From Aldrovandia affinis (taxonomy: Eukaryota; Chordata; Actinopteri; Notacanthiformes; Halosauridae), in NCBI GenBank assembly GCA_029706075.1, contig JAINUG010000329.1:310001-374000 (forward strand): 64,000 nucleotides of DNA. The letters run 5' to 3'. Shown piece by piece: positions 11,831 through 24,200 of the stretch. Both the position numbers and the translations under genes were made by a program. A model generated the notes under the pieces. That model was not told the origin of the DNA, ran no database searches, and was given only the letters and a program-made list of their open reading frames with translations. Each line of letters starts with the position of its first letter. Position 1 is the first letter of the stretch.

Positions 11831-12365
11831 CAGTCCATACGGACATCCTTTCCGGCCTGATCCCGAATGCTAGCACTGTCTACCTCCATGGCTTGCCCAA
11901 ACGCTTAGGATATGGAGATTCAAACCCTTTCATAGGAACCAGGTGCTCTCTATCCTTTTTCTCACGCTGGCGCTCCCTAATACGGTTATCAATCCGTATA
12001 GCAGTGGTCACTAATTCGTCTAATGAATCCGGTATGCCAATAGTTGCCAGAGCGTCTCTCACCGGATCGGATAGGGCGTTAGTGAAAAACTTAATGAGAG
12101 GGCTCTCAGGCCAACCTGTAACTCCCGCGAGAGTTCGGAAAGAAATCGAGAACTCAGCCACACTTTGGTTACCCTGGCGCATGCGCGTCAACCTTGTAGC
12201 AGACTCGCTGTCGTGAAGTTCCGAAAACCAACTCCATCCTATTCATAAACCCTAGAGAGTTTGCCAATACCGGTGCTTGAGAACGTATTAGAGGTACTGC
12301 CCACTCGAGAGCAGCCCCCGTTAACAATGATAACACGAGTGCCACTCGCACTGAAGGCCTGCAGT
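11650..12365 (-). pseudogene. gypsy gag remnant with CCHC knuckle
   Basis: Frame-shifted pieces of a Ty3/gypsy Gag are readable: a capsid segment (LSLLTGAALEWAVPL, then VAEFSISFRTLAGVTGW and FTNALSDPVRDALA) and a complete zinc knuckle [14 protein letters not shown] at 11789-11830. The N-terminal half is missing beyond about 12365, where similarity stops. Confidence 0.8.
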
Positions 12366-13440
12366 GTTTGAAGGGTTTGTAGTTTCTGTTCAATCAGCAG
12401 CCAATTTTGGCATTGGAAAGAGGCCTTGCATTTAGACTCCTTAGCCAATCAATTACTTAAATTAAGTGCTGTCAAACACCAAAAACTGGCAGACATGTGG
12501 CCCTCCAGGACTGGAGTTTGTAACGTGAATTCACAGTAAACCAGTTCAGTTTACACAGTCATGGTATCTTAGGAGTAAACTTCATGTGCAGTTTGTGCAG
12601 GTTAGCTGTAGGTGCCTAATGAATCAGTGGCGGCACTGGTGTGAGATGAGACACAGTCAGGCCGCCGCCTGAATCGTCATTTGCTCATATCGTCTCTGCT
12701 CACATCCATCATCACCACTCCCCCTCCTGCTTTTTTTCCCCCATCAGACACTCAGCCCTTTGGCTCTTGGCCAGGGGAAACAAGGCCAAAGAATTCCTCT
12801 GAATCCACATGTACGGAGGCCCACGCTGTCTGCAGTACCACTCAGAAACCAGGAGCATTGTGAGTCTTATTACGGGATAATGACAGGAAAGTGGATTTTA
12901 AGTAACCGTGGAACGGCTCCTGGGAGAAGTGAGTGGGTGCAGCAATCAAACGCCTGGATACCAACCAGTCCCCATTGGAGGCACCACTACAATGTACAAA
13001 CACCAGGATCTCAACCAGCTCCCATTGGAGACACCACTACAATGTAAGGACAGGCCTTCAGTAAACCTTCTGTCTGTGATCTGAAAACAACAACAAAAAT
13101 CTGTAATCAACTTATGCAGCTTGTACTGTCAACTGCATGCTTTTTCCATGTTGATACATCTGTGTACACTATGTAAACCTCTTGTATATTTTGTTTAATC
13201 TTGGCCAATATCTAACTGTTTTACAAGTGGACAAAGCAAAACATCCAAGCTAAAGTTGAATTTAATGCAAGCCAAAAAACACATGTTGGGCACAAATGTG
13301 ATTACATTTTGGAGTTTTTTTGGTTGAATTGAAGATTTATTTGATCAGCTGGCATGCATCTTACAAGCTTTTTCAGTGTGCATTTTCCTCAGTGTTAAAA
13401 TATTTTGCTCATGCTGTTTTTAATGATGCTTCCCTATGTC
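12366..13440. other. Intergenic, no gene recognised
   Basis: No coding similarity seen. A roughly 45-bp sequence containing ccattggaggcaccac is tandemly duplicated at 12955-13045. Confidence 0.4.
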
Positions 13441-13758
13441 TAGGGCTGCAAAAGTCTGGGAATTTTCAAAACAGGAAACTTTCCATGGGAAAGATTTTGG
13501 GAATGAATGAGAATTGAATGGGAATTTATAATCATAGGACGACGCTTGCTGTTCCATACAAATTACAACAGGCTTTTCAAACTTTATAAAACAAAAACAA
13601 AGTCAGAAGAAATAAAGATATAGCGAATACAAAATAGTTATATATAAATTATTTAAGGGATCGGAACAAATTTTAATAATTCCATAATTCCCACGTCAAA
13701 GTTCACATGGAAATATACAAGGCATTTACCAGAAACGTTTCACCCCTTTGCAACCCTA
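13441..13758. mobile_element. hAT-type MITE
   Basis: A 318-bp element with inverted ends TAGGGCTGCAAAAG and CCTTTGCAACCCTA. It is flanked by an 8-bp duplication differing at one base (cctatgtc at 13433-13440, tctatgtc at 13759-13766), the length typical of hAT transposons. It has no coding capacity. Confidence 0.8.
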
Positions 13759-13858
13759 TCTATGTCCAACCATATGCCACAGCTATGATGACTTCAGAGA
13801 CTTCTCAAGGTGACTGGCAACAGTGATATCATGTATATGAATCCATTATCCTGTGATT

Positions 13859-13990
13859 TATTTAATTTTACCTTTATTTAACCAGGAAGTCCCGTTCTCT
13901 TACAAGTTAGACCTGGCCAAGAGGGCAGCCCAATACACTCAAACCATGTTGTTTGAGACAGAAATAAACAGGACCTGAGAGAGGTCAGTG
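13859..13990 (-). mobile_element. LINE 3'-tail fragment
   Basis: On the minus strand this reads as a LINE 3' end: CTTGGCCAGGT, then a run leading to acttcctggttaaataaagg and an A-rich tail. It resembles the 3' end at 52200-52290. Only the tail is present. Confidence 0.55.
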
Positions 13991-15227
13991 AAGAGTCATC
14001 GTAGAGTCAGAGATATTCTTTGTTAAATTGGTGATGGGTCCCCCTGGTGGGATTTCACTGTAAGTGCAGGCTGAGCTGTCGCGATATTATCCGTACAGGA
14101 CATTTTGGTGGGATGGTGTAAGTTGCTCTGAAGTGCAACGTGGACTTTCTCTCACTCCACAGATTGTAAATTGTACAGAAAAGCTGTGTTTTCTCTGTTG
14201 GATTGTCCAGAATGTTTCTCGACAGAAATGTCATGCTTAATTTGTTAGTCCAGCTGCTTCTGATGACAAATGCATACAACAGGAATGGGAGAAACAAACT
14301 TATTTCCCCACCTTACACACAAACATACAGAGAGATTGACCATTTGTGATAGTTTTTACAGTTATCATCTGTTGCAATTGTCTATACTTTGTCAATATTT
14401 ACTGAATTGTATTTCATTCCAATAAAGCATGTAAAATGTATTTTGTAATTTAGTTTTAATGAGTCATTCCTTCTATAATATAAGGGCATCCTGGCGGTTG
14501 AGAAATACAAATATCAAGATGCAAAAGGTTTTGTTAAGGGAAATGCTTCCACCTGGTGGAAATATAAGAAAATGAACATTCACAGTTCACAGTTCTGAAC
14601 CATGGGACAGATTAAAGCAATTTCAGAGAACTAAACACGTTCAGCTAGTCTTCAAGCATGGTGATGAATAGTCCACACGAAAAAGGCTTGAACCAGGAGC
14701 TGGGAAGACTAGGTTATTCTGATGTTGAGGAAGAATCTGCAGGGTCAGGTTACCATTCTTCACTTTCTATGTGAATGAGAGATCCTGCTATCAAGGATAA
14801 CTGCTGTTCTGGCCAATGTTATGATTCAATTAAATGAATGTAGGTAATGTCCTATGTAAAAGTTTCAAGTGATGCAAGCTGCAGTGGCCTTGGACAAGGG
14901 CAGTATTAAAACAAAACTGTACAGAACTGGTGGAATTTATATTTGTATAGGCTACTAATTATCTAATCTACAGGATGAGTAACTATGGCTCGTGTTCGAT
15001 GAAGGAACTTGAACTTGATCAAATCAAAAGCGAATGCGGTTTTGTTCAGAGCTGAGCTTTACTGTGTAGTGTGGCTTTAAGGGTCGACGTTACGGAGATG
15101 ACGAACAGCGATCACATGGTGCTGAAAAACAGGAACCAGGACAGAAGAAAAGCATTACTGGAGGCCGAGCACAAAGCGAGATATTGGGGAAGGGCAGTTA
15201 CAGGAACGATAGTCAACAGATTTCGGC
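13991..15227 (+). promoter_or_regulatory. RMC1 upstream flank and probable 5' UTR
   Basis: No clear TATA element is seen close to the start codon. An ATG at 15071 opens a 69-codon frame that runs past the RMC1 start in another register. If it lies in the mRNA it would be an overlapping upstream ORF. An in-frame TAG at 15210 lies 18 bp before the RMC1 ATG pair, so the coding sequence cannot extend further upstream in this exon. The remainder is AT-rich and without recognised genes. Confidence 0.35.
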
Positions 15228-18200
15228 ATGATGAGCGAAGAACATTACCTAGAACTTTGCGAAAACCCGGTGCAATTTGAAAATGCGTCTAGCGTCAACA
15301 ACGTATTTTTCGATGAAGCAAATAAGCAGGTAATGGCGTGTGAAGCCAGGCTGGGGTCTGGTGAATTCAAGGGCTTCGATTAACTGGAGACGAAGATAGC
15401 AAGCCAAATCTCTTTTTATTTACTCGGAATCTTGCGTAATAGTCCCTGTTTTTCTTAAATAGGTGTAATGTCCTTGTTTCTTTCGAAAGGTGTTCGCTGT
15501 GCGATCAGGTGGCGCCACGGGAGTTGTGGTGAAGGGACCAGACGATAAAAATTCGATTGCATTCAGGTACATTCGCATATTTGCCAAATGTAACATACAC
15601 CTTATAACTCAGTAGTTAAACACATTGAAAAGCAGAATTGGTTCATCTTTTTTTTGTTTTTCTTCCAGAATGGATGACAAAGGTGAAGTGAAATGTATCA
15701 AGTTTTCTTTTGGAAACAAGATTTTAGCTGTCCAGAGAACACCAAAATCAGTGGTAACAACCATTCAAATACATCAACTTTTAAATATTTAAGAAAGAAA
15801 TCGTGTCTCTCATTCTGGCTAAACAAAGTAATGCACGCAGTTGAATCCCCTGTGTTTTAGGACTTCATCAACTTCATGCCTGATCTCCCCCACTTGGAAT
15901 ACTCCCAGGAATGCAAGGTAAATATGCCAGGATCTTCTTATTGTTGTGGTGGTCATTATAAATGACTGGATTAACTGATGTCTCACCTACTCACAGACCA
16001 AGAATGCCTGTGTTCTGGGCTTTTGTTGGACCAACTGGAACGAAATAGTTTTCATCACCGACCAGGGAATCGAGTTCTACCAGGTAGGCTCCTTTACGCT
16101 GACATGGGGTTAGTCAGATTAAGAGCTGCATTGTGTGCCATGCATGGTTTAACTTTCCATCTGAATGTATTTTATAAACAAGCCAATTAATTGCATATGA
16201 CTCATTCCTCCCTTTTCATCAAAATGCAGTGGTACCATGTTCTCTTTAACCCATAATTTCGAAATAAATGTTTCAGCATTTAAACAATCATGCTTAAACT
16301 ACAGTGCATAACTAAAATGGCAAAGAGCCAAATATTGATCACTTATAAAGCCCAAATATCTTGGATGTACCATCTCTCGATTAATTTATTTTTTAACTAG
16401 GACAATATTCCAACTTAAAGCTCATCTTTCTTATTTGAAAATGATATTATATAATCTTGCATTTGATATGTGTGTATGATATTTGCTGTAGTTGAGCGAA
16501 AGTGTAAGTCTTACTGCTGTCTTATTTTGTACTTTGCACTATGCCTTGCCACTTTATTTTGAAATGCCTTAAGAGTTACCCAGGATAAGGGTGTATGCAA
16601 AATAGGAAAAGTTATTATTATTTTCATAACAATGGTAATGGTTATAATGATTAATTAGTCTCTCTCTGTGCAGGTGCTGACAGATAGGCGCAGTTTGAAG
16701 CTTTTAAAGAGTCAGAGCATCAATGTGAACTGGTACATGTACTGCCCTGAGACCGTGGTCATCCTGCTGTCCACCACAGTGCAGGGCAACGTGCTGCAGC
16801 CCTTTGCCTTCAAGGTGAGCCGCTGCCCAGCTTGCACACGTTTGAGTGTTCTACTGTTTTTAACAGACATATTTATCAGGTGAATCTTTGTCATTATTAT
16901 GCCGATAAATGGTGTATTTCCCTTTTTAAAGACTTCCGCATTATAAAACCATGTGTGACCACCCGTTTCATTAGTTTTTGATGTCTTTTATTTATTTTAT
17001 TTTATTAGTTTATTAGTTTATTAGTCAATGCATTTATTCACATTGCTGTGCTAATTCTCGCTGTCTCTCGATTTCCACTCAGAGTGGAACAATGTCCAAA
17101 ATGTCTAAATTTGAGATTGAGCTTCCCGCGCTCGCCAAACCCGCCAAGCTCAGCCTATCGGAGAGGGACATTGCCGTGGCAACCATGTAAGTGACCGCCA
17201 CATATGTTGTCTGATGTCGTTCTGTGTGGCTCAGTAGGTAGAGCGTGGTTCTGTGTGGCTCAGTAGGTAGAGCATGGTTCTGTGTGGCTCAGTAGGTAGA
17301 GCATGGTTCTGTGTGGCTCAGTAGGGAGAGCATGATTCTGTGTGGCTCAGTAGGTAGAGCATGGTTCTGTGTGGCTCAGTAGGTAGAGCATAGTTCTGTG
17401 TGGCTCAGTAGGTAGAGCATGGTTCTGTGTGGCTCAGTAGGTAGACATGGTTCTGTGTGGTTCAGTAGGTAGAACGTGGTTCTGTGTGGCTCAGTAGGTA
17501 GAACGTGGTTCTGTGTGGCTCAGTAAGTAGAATGTGGTTCTGTGTCGCTCAGTAGGTAAAGCATGGCATTGACAACACTTAGGTTGTGGGTTCGCATTGG
17601 GACCACATATACTGAAAAATGTATGCACTCACTACTGTAAGTCACTTTGGATAAAAGCGTCTGCTAAATACCATATGTGTATGTGTGTTTTTGCTCATGC
17701 TGATCAGCATTGTTTAATGTCCTCCTCTGACATGCCTGCCTCTACAGCTATGGGCAGCTGTACGTCATGTATCTGAAGCATCACTCCAGAACAGTCAGCA
17801 GTCCTGGTGCTGAAGTGGTGCTCTATCACCTCCCCAGGTAACGACTGCTTCACTTTTCATTTCCAGTTTTCACAAGCTCACACTGGACACGAATGTGAAT
17901 GGGAAGTAACTTTGAGCACCCTGTGCTGTTAATTCAGGGAAGGCTCGTGTAAGAAGAGCCATGTGCTGAAGCTGAACACCACGGGGAAGTTTGCTCTCAA
18001 TGTGGTGGACAATCTGGTGGTGGTGCATCACCAGACCTCGCAGGTGAGAGAGTGTGAGCGGGAGTCCCACTCTGATCACGTTTAAAAGTGCTCACCACTT
18101 TACACTTCCTGTCAGCACTTGCTGTAGGGCTGCACCAAAGCACTCTGCCTGTTGGACGTGACCTTGATTATTTTCTAATCACACCATTTATGTGCATTTA

Positions 18201-21200
18201 ACTAATGGGAGATGCAGGATAGGGAAGAATAGTCCTTAAAGGTCAGCAAGGCTGAAGATTGCATGTTTGTGTCATTTCTCACTCTATATACTATTAGTAC
18301 ACAGTACTACAACCCACGCAAATATCTGCTCGAATTCAGTGTGAAAAATGCAGAAAATCAGATGGGACAAATATCTTCTTTTTTTTTTTTTTACAGCCCT
18401 GCAATTGTAAACTCATAATTCTGCTGTTCAATTAGTATACATTTAATAGTGGCAATCTGTAGTAGTCTGTAACTAGACACGTCTTATTCTACACTTTATA
18501 CATGTGATCGAGCGAGGACTGCAGATCAGATCACTGAAGCTCATGGTGAAACCACAATGTACAAACCAATCTTTTACACCAATTATTGCTTTTAGACTTC
18601 TATCATATTTGACATAAAGCTGAAGAACCCAGACAGTGCCTTGAATGTCCACCAGTCTGTGCTTCCTGCCCGCTCCATCCACCCCTACAGGATCCCACTG
18701 ACGGGTATGAGCTGCCATCCTTCACACCCCCACACACATTGACTGTGACTCCATCCCCCACACATCATGACTGTGACTCCATCCCCCCCACACACATCAT
18801 GACTGTGACTCCATCCTCACACACACACATCATGACTGTGACTCCATCCCCCCACACACACATCATGACTGTGACTCCATCCCCCCCACACACACATCAT
18901 GACTGTGACTCCATCCCCCCACACACACATCATGACTGTGACTCCACCCCCCCACACACATCATGACTGTGACTCCACCCCCCACACACACATCATGACT
19001 GTGACTCCATTCCCCCACACACACATCATGACTGTGACTCCATCCTCACACACACACACATCATGACTGTGACTCCATCCCCCCCCACACACATCATGAC
19101 TGTGTCTCCATCCCCCCACACACATCATGACTGTGACTCCATCCCCCCACACACACATCATGACTGTGACTCCATCCCCCCACACACACATCATGACTGT
19201 GACTCCATCCCCCCCACACACATCATGACTGTCTCCATCCTCACACACACATCATGACTGTGACTCCATCCCCCACACACACATCATGACTGTGACTCCA
19301 CCCCCACACACACATCATGACTGTGACTCCACCCCCCACACACACATGACTGTGACTCCATCCCCCCACACACACATCATGACTGTGACTCCATCCCCAC
19401 ACAGATCACAACTGACTCCACCCCCACACACATCATGACTGACTGTGACTCCACCCCCCACACACATCATGACTGACTGTGACTCCACCCCCACACACAT
19501 CATGACTGACTGTGACTCCATCCCCCCTACACACACACATCATGACTGACTGTGACTCCATCCCCCACACACACATCATGACTGACTGTGACTCTGCCCA
19601 CTTTCACACATGGTGTGTGTCTGTGGCGAGTTTATGCTCACAGATATTTCTCTGTCCTCAGGCCCTGCTGCTGTAGGCACCCAGGCTCCAATACGTTGTG
19701 AACTATGTATCCTTTTTGGTATAAATGATCTGCATCAATATAAAATATTTAAAAAGTACAGATAAATAGGGCTGCTTTGTGTTTATGCCTCTGGGAACTG
19801 GAGCATGTTCAACTCTGATCAGTGGTCTATTTTTTAAGAACAATTGAGTTTATCCAATTGTTGATTTAAAATGCATTTTCTTGAAAAAGAAGTCAATGAA
19901 ATCTGGTTTAAGGCTTATGTGAAACCAAAAGCATTACAATGTTGGCTGTCACGTAACTCAATTATGCAAAAACAAGTAACCTGCACTGATGTTAGCCAAC
20001 TAGGTTACCTGCTTTGACCATAGGTTAGCATGAGCTAGCTAGCTAGCTAATGTTAGCTATCATGCAGTTTTTGGGTCAGCTAAATAGATAGTTAACATTG
20101 TCTAGCTAGCTAAGGTTATCATTCAGAAACATCAGCGGCACCCACCTCATTTCCCCATAAGTGTGCTGTTTGTCCCCTCAATTGAAAAGCAAAAATACCT
20201 CAAGCTTGTGGTGGCTATTATACCAACATGCCTATTCTAGAAGACAAAATATGATGTATGGAGAGAGAGCAGCTATGTCGCTTTGCAAGAGCACTCCCAT
20301 ACAATACTGAAAATGTGGACTTAAAAGGCAGGCCATTCAGAAAGGAGGGAGAAGTGCACACCCTCCGCCACACTGCAGGCTGATGGCATGGCCACGCGAT
20401 TGTTTCATTTTCCTGGAGCATGTCATCATATTTTAGACTTTGGAAAATTGGAAAGTTAAATTTGGGACCAATTTTCATATGTTTAACAACAAACAAACTA
20501 ACTTTGTCTAAAAAGCCATTGTGGTTGGAGGGGTCTTTAAGGATTCAGTATCATTCAGTGTCTCTAATTACTACTTGCACTAAGGACTTTTGCAGTGGAA
20601 ATGTGAATTGGATTCCAACTTTGTCACAATTGAGCTGTTTAAGCTAATTTATCTAGGATAATCGGATAGCTAGCATGACTTTCTCAATAAAATACAACAT
20701 GCTGTTGCTTAACCCCCTGAGGTCGGCTGGATCGGCGCCGATCCAAGCAGCAATACAAGTATATTACTATTTCTAACTTCGCGATATTTTATCATACACA
20801 CGCGACAAAAACATTGACAGAAACCTTAGAATCGCGACTTTCCGATTTGAGCACTGGCAAATCAAATGGGATTTTTTAAATTAGGTTAATTAGACCAAAA
20901 GTAAACCTTGCCTTTTACTCTCTTTTTTACCTGGTAGTAACGTCCCCTTCTATTGACATGGTAACTAGGTGCGAGTTTCGGGGAGGTGTGGGGAGGGCGT
21001 GGGGCCATGTGTGAAAACGCCGGCGTAAACACATAAACTGTCCCGACAATTTGAAGCAAGATTTTATACAGACATACAATTTTATTCAAGATGGAAAGAT
21101 TTTCTGCGCTGCAGTGTTTGAGAGTATTGATGAAAAGCGAAGACAATAACTGACGAACAGTAAGTAACTATATTTGATTTGCCATGTTATCAAATACTCG

Positions 21201-24200
21201 TATATATATTCAATATATGAATTCAGCGTCTTGTGACTACATATTCCGCGTGTTGCAACGTAACAAATTGCAATATGCACACAAGATCTATGGAAGAATA
21301 CTTTTCAAACAGCCTAAAATGTTATTTATTTCGCTTGTTTTCAAATACTCGTGAAAATATATGAATTCCGCGTCTTGTGACGCCAAACATATTCAGCGTG
21401 TTAGTAACTTAATCTAAATCCCTAACGTTAGTAGATTAGTTGGTTAGTACTATACACATCTACCTAATATATACAAAGTGCAATCTAGAAAGTAAGAAGG
21501 AAGAAAACGAGATAATAAGCGAAGGCGGAAAAAACCGAAAAGTATAAACTCCCGAAGTGCATGACAAGAAAGGAGTGGATCTCGAAATAAACGGAACAAG
21601 GACAGACAGGGAGCAGAACGTGACAGAACAGGGAAAATGCAATACTGGATAAAGAATAATGAATAAGGACTGAATGAAAAATAAACAAAGACCAAAAACA
21701 ACAGAACAGGAACTCAGAATATAACACTGATGGCCCAGTGAGATGGCCCATCTGACAGATCTTAGAGGTGTGGACAATGAATAATGAATATTCAGGTATT
21801 TGGCATTTAGCCCTCCCACAGCCTGAAATAAATGTGACCAGTTCTGATAAAAACAGGTTTTTAGCTATTTAGATCTCAGATGTGCTAAACTGTTTTCACA
21901 CCCTTACATAACCAAGACCTTGATGAACAAACGCACATTGGCAAAACAATTCGTCACTATAGTTTAGTGTGTGCTTTCACAACTTTTGTGACAGCAGAAA
22001 AATTTACTATTTTTAACTTGTGTGTTTGTAGATCTATTTACAAGCTGCATATGATACTGACCAAACTATTGATGGCATACAAATGTAGCTGTGATTGTCC
22101 TTCAAATAAAAATATCAAACACTTTGGAGTAAGTGTGTGTTAAATTGATGAAATTGAGATAAATATCAGACCATGCCAAAATCAAAAAACATCTAAAAGC
22201 TTAGCACGGACCTCAGAGGGTTAATGCCAGTGTGCTGCTTGAATATTCATGTATACATGCATTAAGATTGTTTGGCCTCGTGAATCAGTTGGACTACAAT
22301 CTGAATACGCAACCGCCAAAATACAGCAACAGGCAGCTACTCAGACAACAGGAATAATAATAATAATAATAACCCTCATTTATATAGCACTTTTCATCGC
22401 AGAGCGGTCTTAAAGTGCTTAACAGAAAAGAAAAAGAAAAGAAAAACTGAAAACAAAGCAAAACTAAAATGTATTCAAATTAATATAATTTTAAAAACTG
22501 TATGTGTATGTATGTGTGTGCGTGCGCATATGTACGCCAAACTCAGCCAAAAAATTGAGTGAATAAGTATGTTTTGAGTCGGGATTTTAAAACATTAGTC
22601 AAGTCGAGTCAAGTCAAATTTATTTGTATAGCACATTTCATACACAAGGGCAATTCAAAGTGCTTTACATAAAATCAGTGCAAGACAAGCAGCAAAAGCA
22701 ATGCATAGCACAAGTAGAATACGAAGAAATCAACATCATATCAGAACCTAACGTTCTAATAGGCTTCTTGAATTACAAAATCATTAACAATAAAATTAAA
22801 TAAAATTAAGAATAGAAAAATACAAAGAAATCAACATCAAATCAGAACCTAATGTTCCAACAAAATCATTAACAATCAAATTAAATAAAATTAAGAATAG
22901 AAATGAGAAATAAAGGCTAACAGTCAATAAAAGTGCAGTAGTTTAGCAGCAGTTAAAGGCAGAAGTAAACATAAAGGTCTTTAGCTTAGTTTTAAAAATA
23001 GGCAGAGTTGGGGCAGATCTAAGGTCTTCCGGGAGCTTATTCCAGCTCTGTGTGGCATAGTAGCAGAAAGCGGCTTCACCATGCTTTGTTTTGGTCCTAG
23101 GAACAGTTAACAGACCAGTCCCTGATGACCTAAGAGGTCTAGAGGGTTCATAGTGTAAAAGCAGTTCAGAGATGTATTCTGGGCCTGACCCGTTAAGAGA
23201 TTTATACACTATTAGCAGTATTTTAAAGACTATTCTATGACACACTGGTAGCCAATGCAGAGATTTGAGAACTGGTGTAATGTGTTCAGCTTTCTTGGTT
23301 CTTGTTAAAACTCTAGCAGCAGCATTCTGAATGAGCTGTAGTTGTTTAATAGCTTTTTTGGGGAGGCCTGAGAAAAGACTATTGCAGTAGTCTAACCTGC
23401 TAGAAATGAAAGCATGAATTAGTTTTTCTAGGTCTTGTTTGGACATATAGCCTCTAATTCTTGCTATGTTTTTCAGATGATAAAAGGCAGATTTTCTTAT
23501 AGACTTGATGTGGGAGTTAAAGTTCAGATCAGAGTCAATAATAACGCCAAGATTTTTACCTGGTCCTTTGGCTTCAGAGATAAGGATTCGAGATGTACAG
23601 TAGCTTTGAGCCTTTCTTCTTTAGCACCAAAGACAATTATCTCTGTTTTGTCTTTGTTTAGTTGGAAGAAGTTCTGGCACATCCAGTCATTTATTTGCTC
23701 GATGCACTGACACAGTGAGTCTATGGGAGCATAGTCATCCGATGAGAGGGCTATGTATAGTTGGGTGTCATCTGCATAGTTATGGTAAGCTATTTAGTTT
23801 TTTTGCATAATTAGGCCTAGTGGGAGCATATAAAGGTTAAATAAAACAGGACCTAAAATTGAACCTTGGGGTACCCCACATGTCATATTGGTTTGGTCAG
23901 ATGTGTAATTGCCAATGGAAACAAAGTAGTTCCTGTCTTGCAGATAGGACCTGAACCACTCTTAAGACCGTGCCTGAAAGCCCAACCCAGTTTTCCAGTC
24001 TGTCCAATAGAATTTCGTGGTCGACAGTATCAAAAGCAGCACTAAGGTCTAGTAGCACTAGAATTGAGATTTTGCCTAAATCAGTGTTCATTCGGATGTC
24101 ATTTATAACCTTAGTGAGCGCGGTTTCAGTGCTGTGATGGGGTCGAAAACCTGATTGGAAATTATCTAGGAGGTCATTAGAGGATAGGAAGTTGTTGAGT

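Larger units (their letters stand above)
7700..12365 (-). mobile_element. Ty3/gypsy chromovirus, 5'-truncated and decayed
   Basis: On the minus strand the order is gag remnant (12365-11650), pol (11830-8432), chromodomain (8416-8120), polypurine tract (8122-8109) and 3' LTR from 8108. That order, with integrase after RNase H and a C-terminal chromodomain, defines the chromovirus branch of Ty3/gypsy. The gag start and 5' LTR are missing, so no target duplication can be read. The element lies upstream of RMC1. Confidence 0.9.

Noticed and set aside
17219-17600. Tandem tRNA genes
   Set aside because: Only the A-box half is repeated, no complete cloverleaf can be drawn, and a SINE body and tail follow.
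18739-19257. Long open frames on both strands in RMC1 intron 10
   Set aside because: They follow the ~32-bp minisatellite and have repetitive, low-complexity translations.
21450-21819. Reading frames of 83, 88 and 119 aa found identically at 31340-31709
   Set aside because: Identity reflects the duplicated transposon. The translations are hydrophobic and unlike any transposase domain, and run antisense to the element's transposase remnant.
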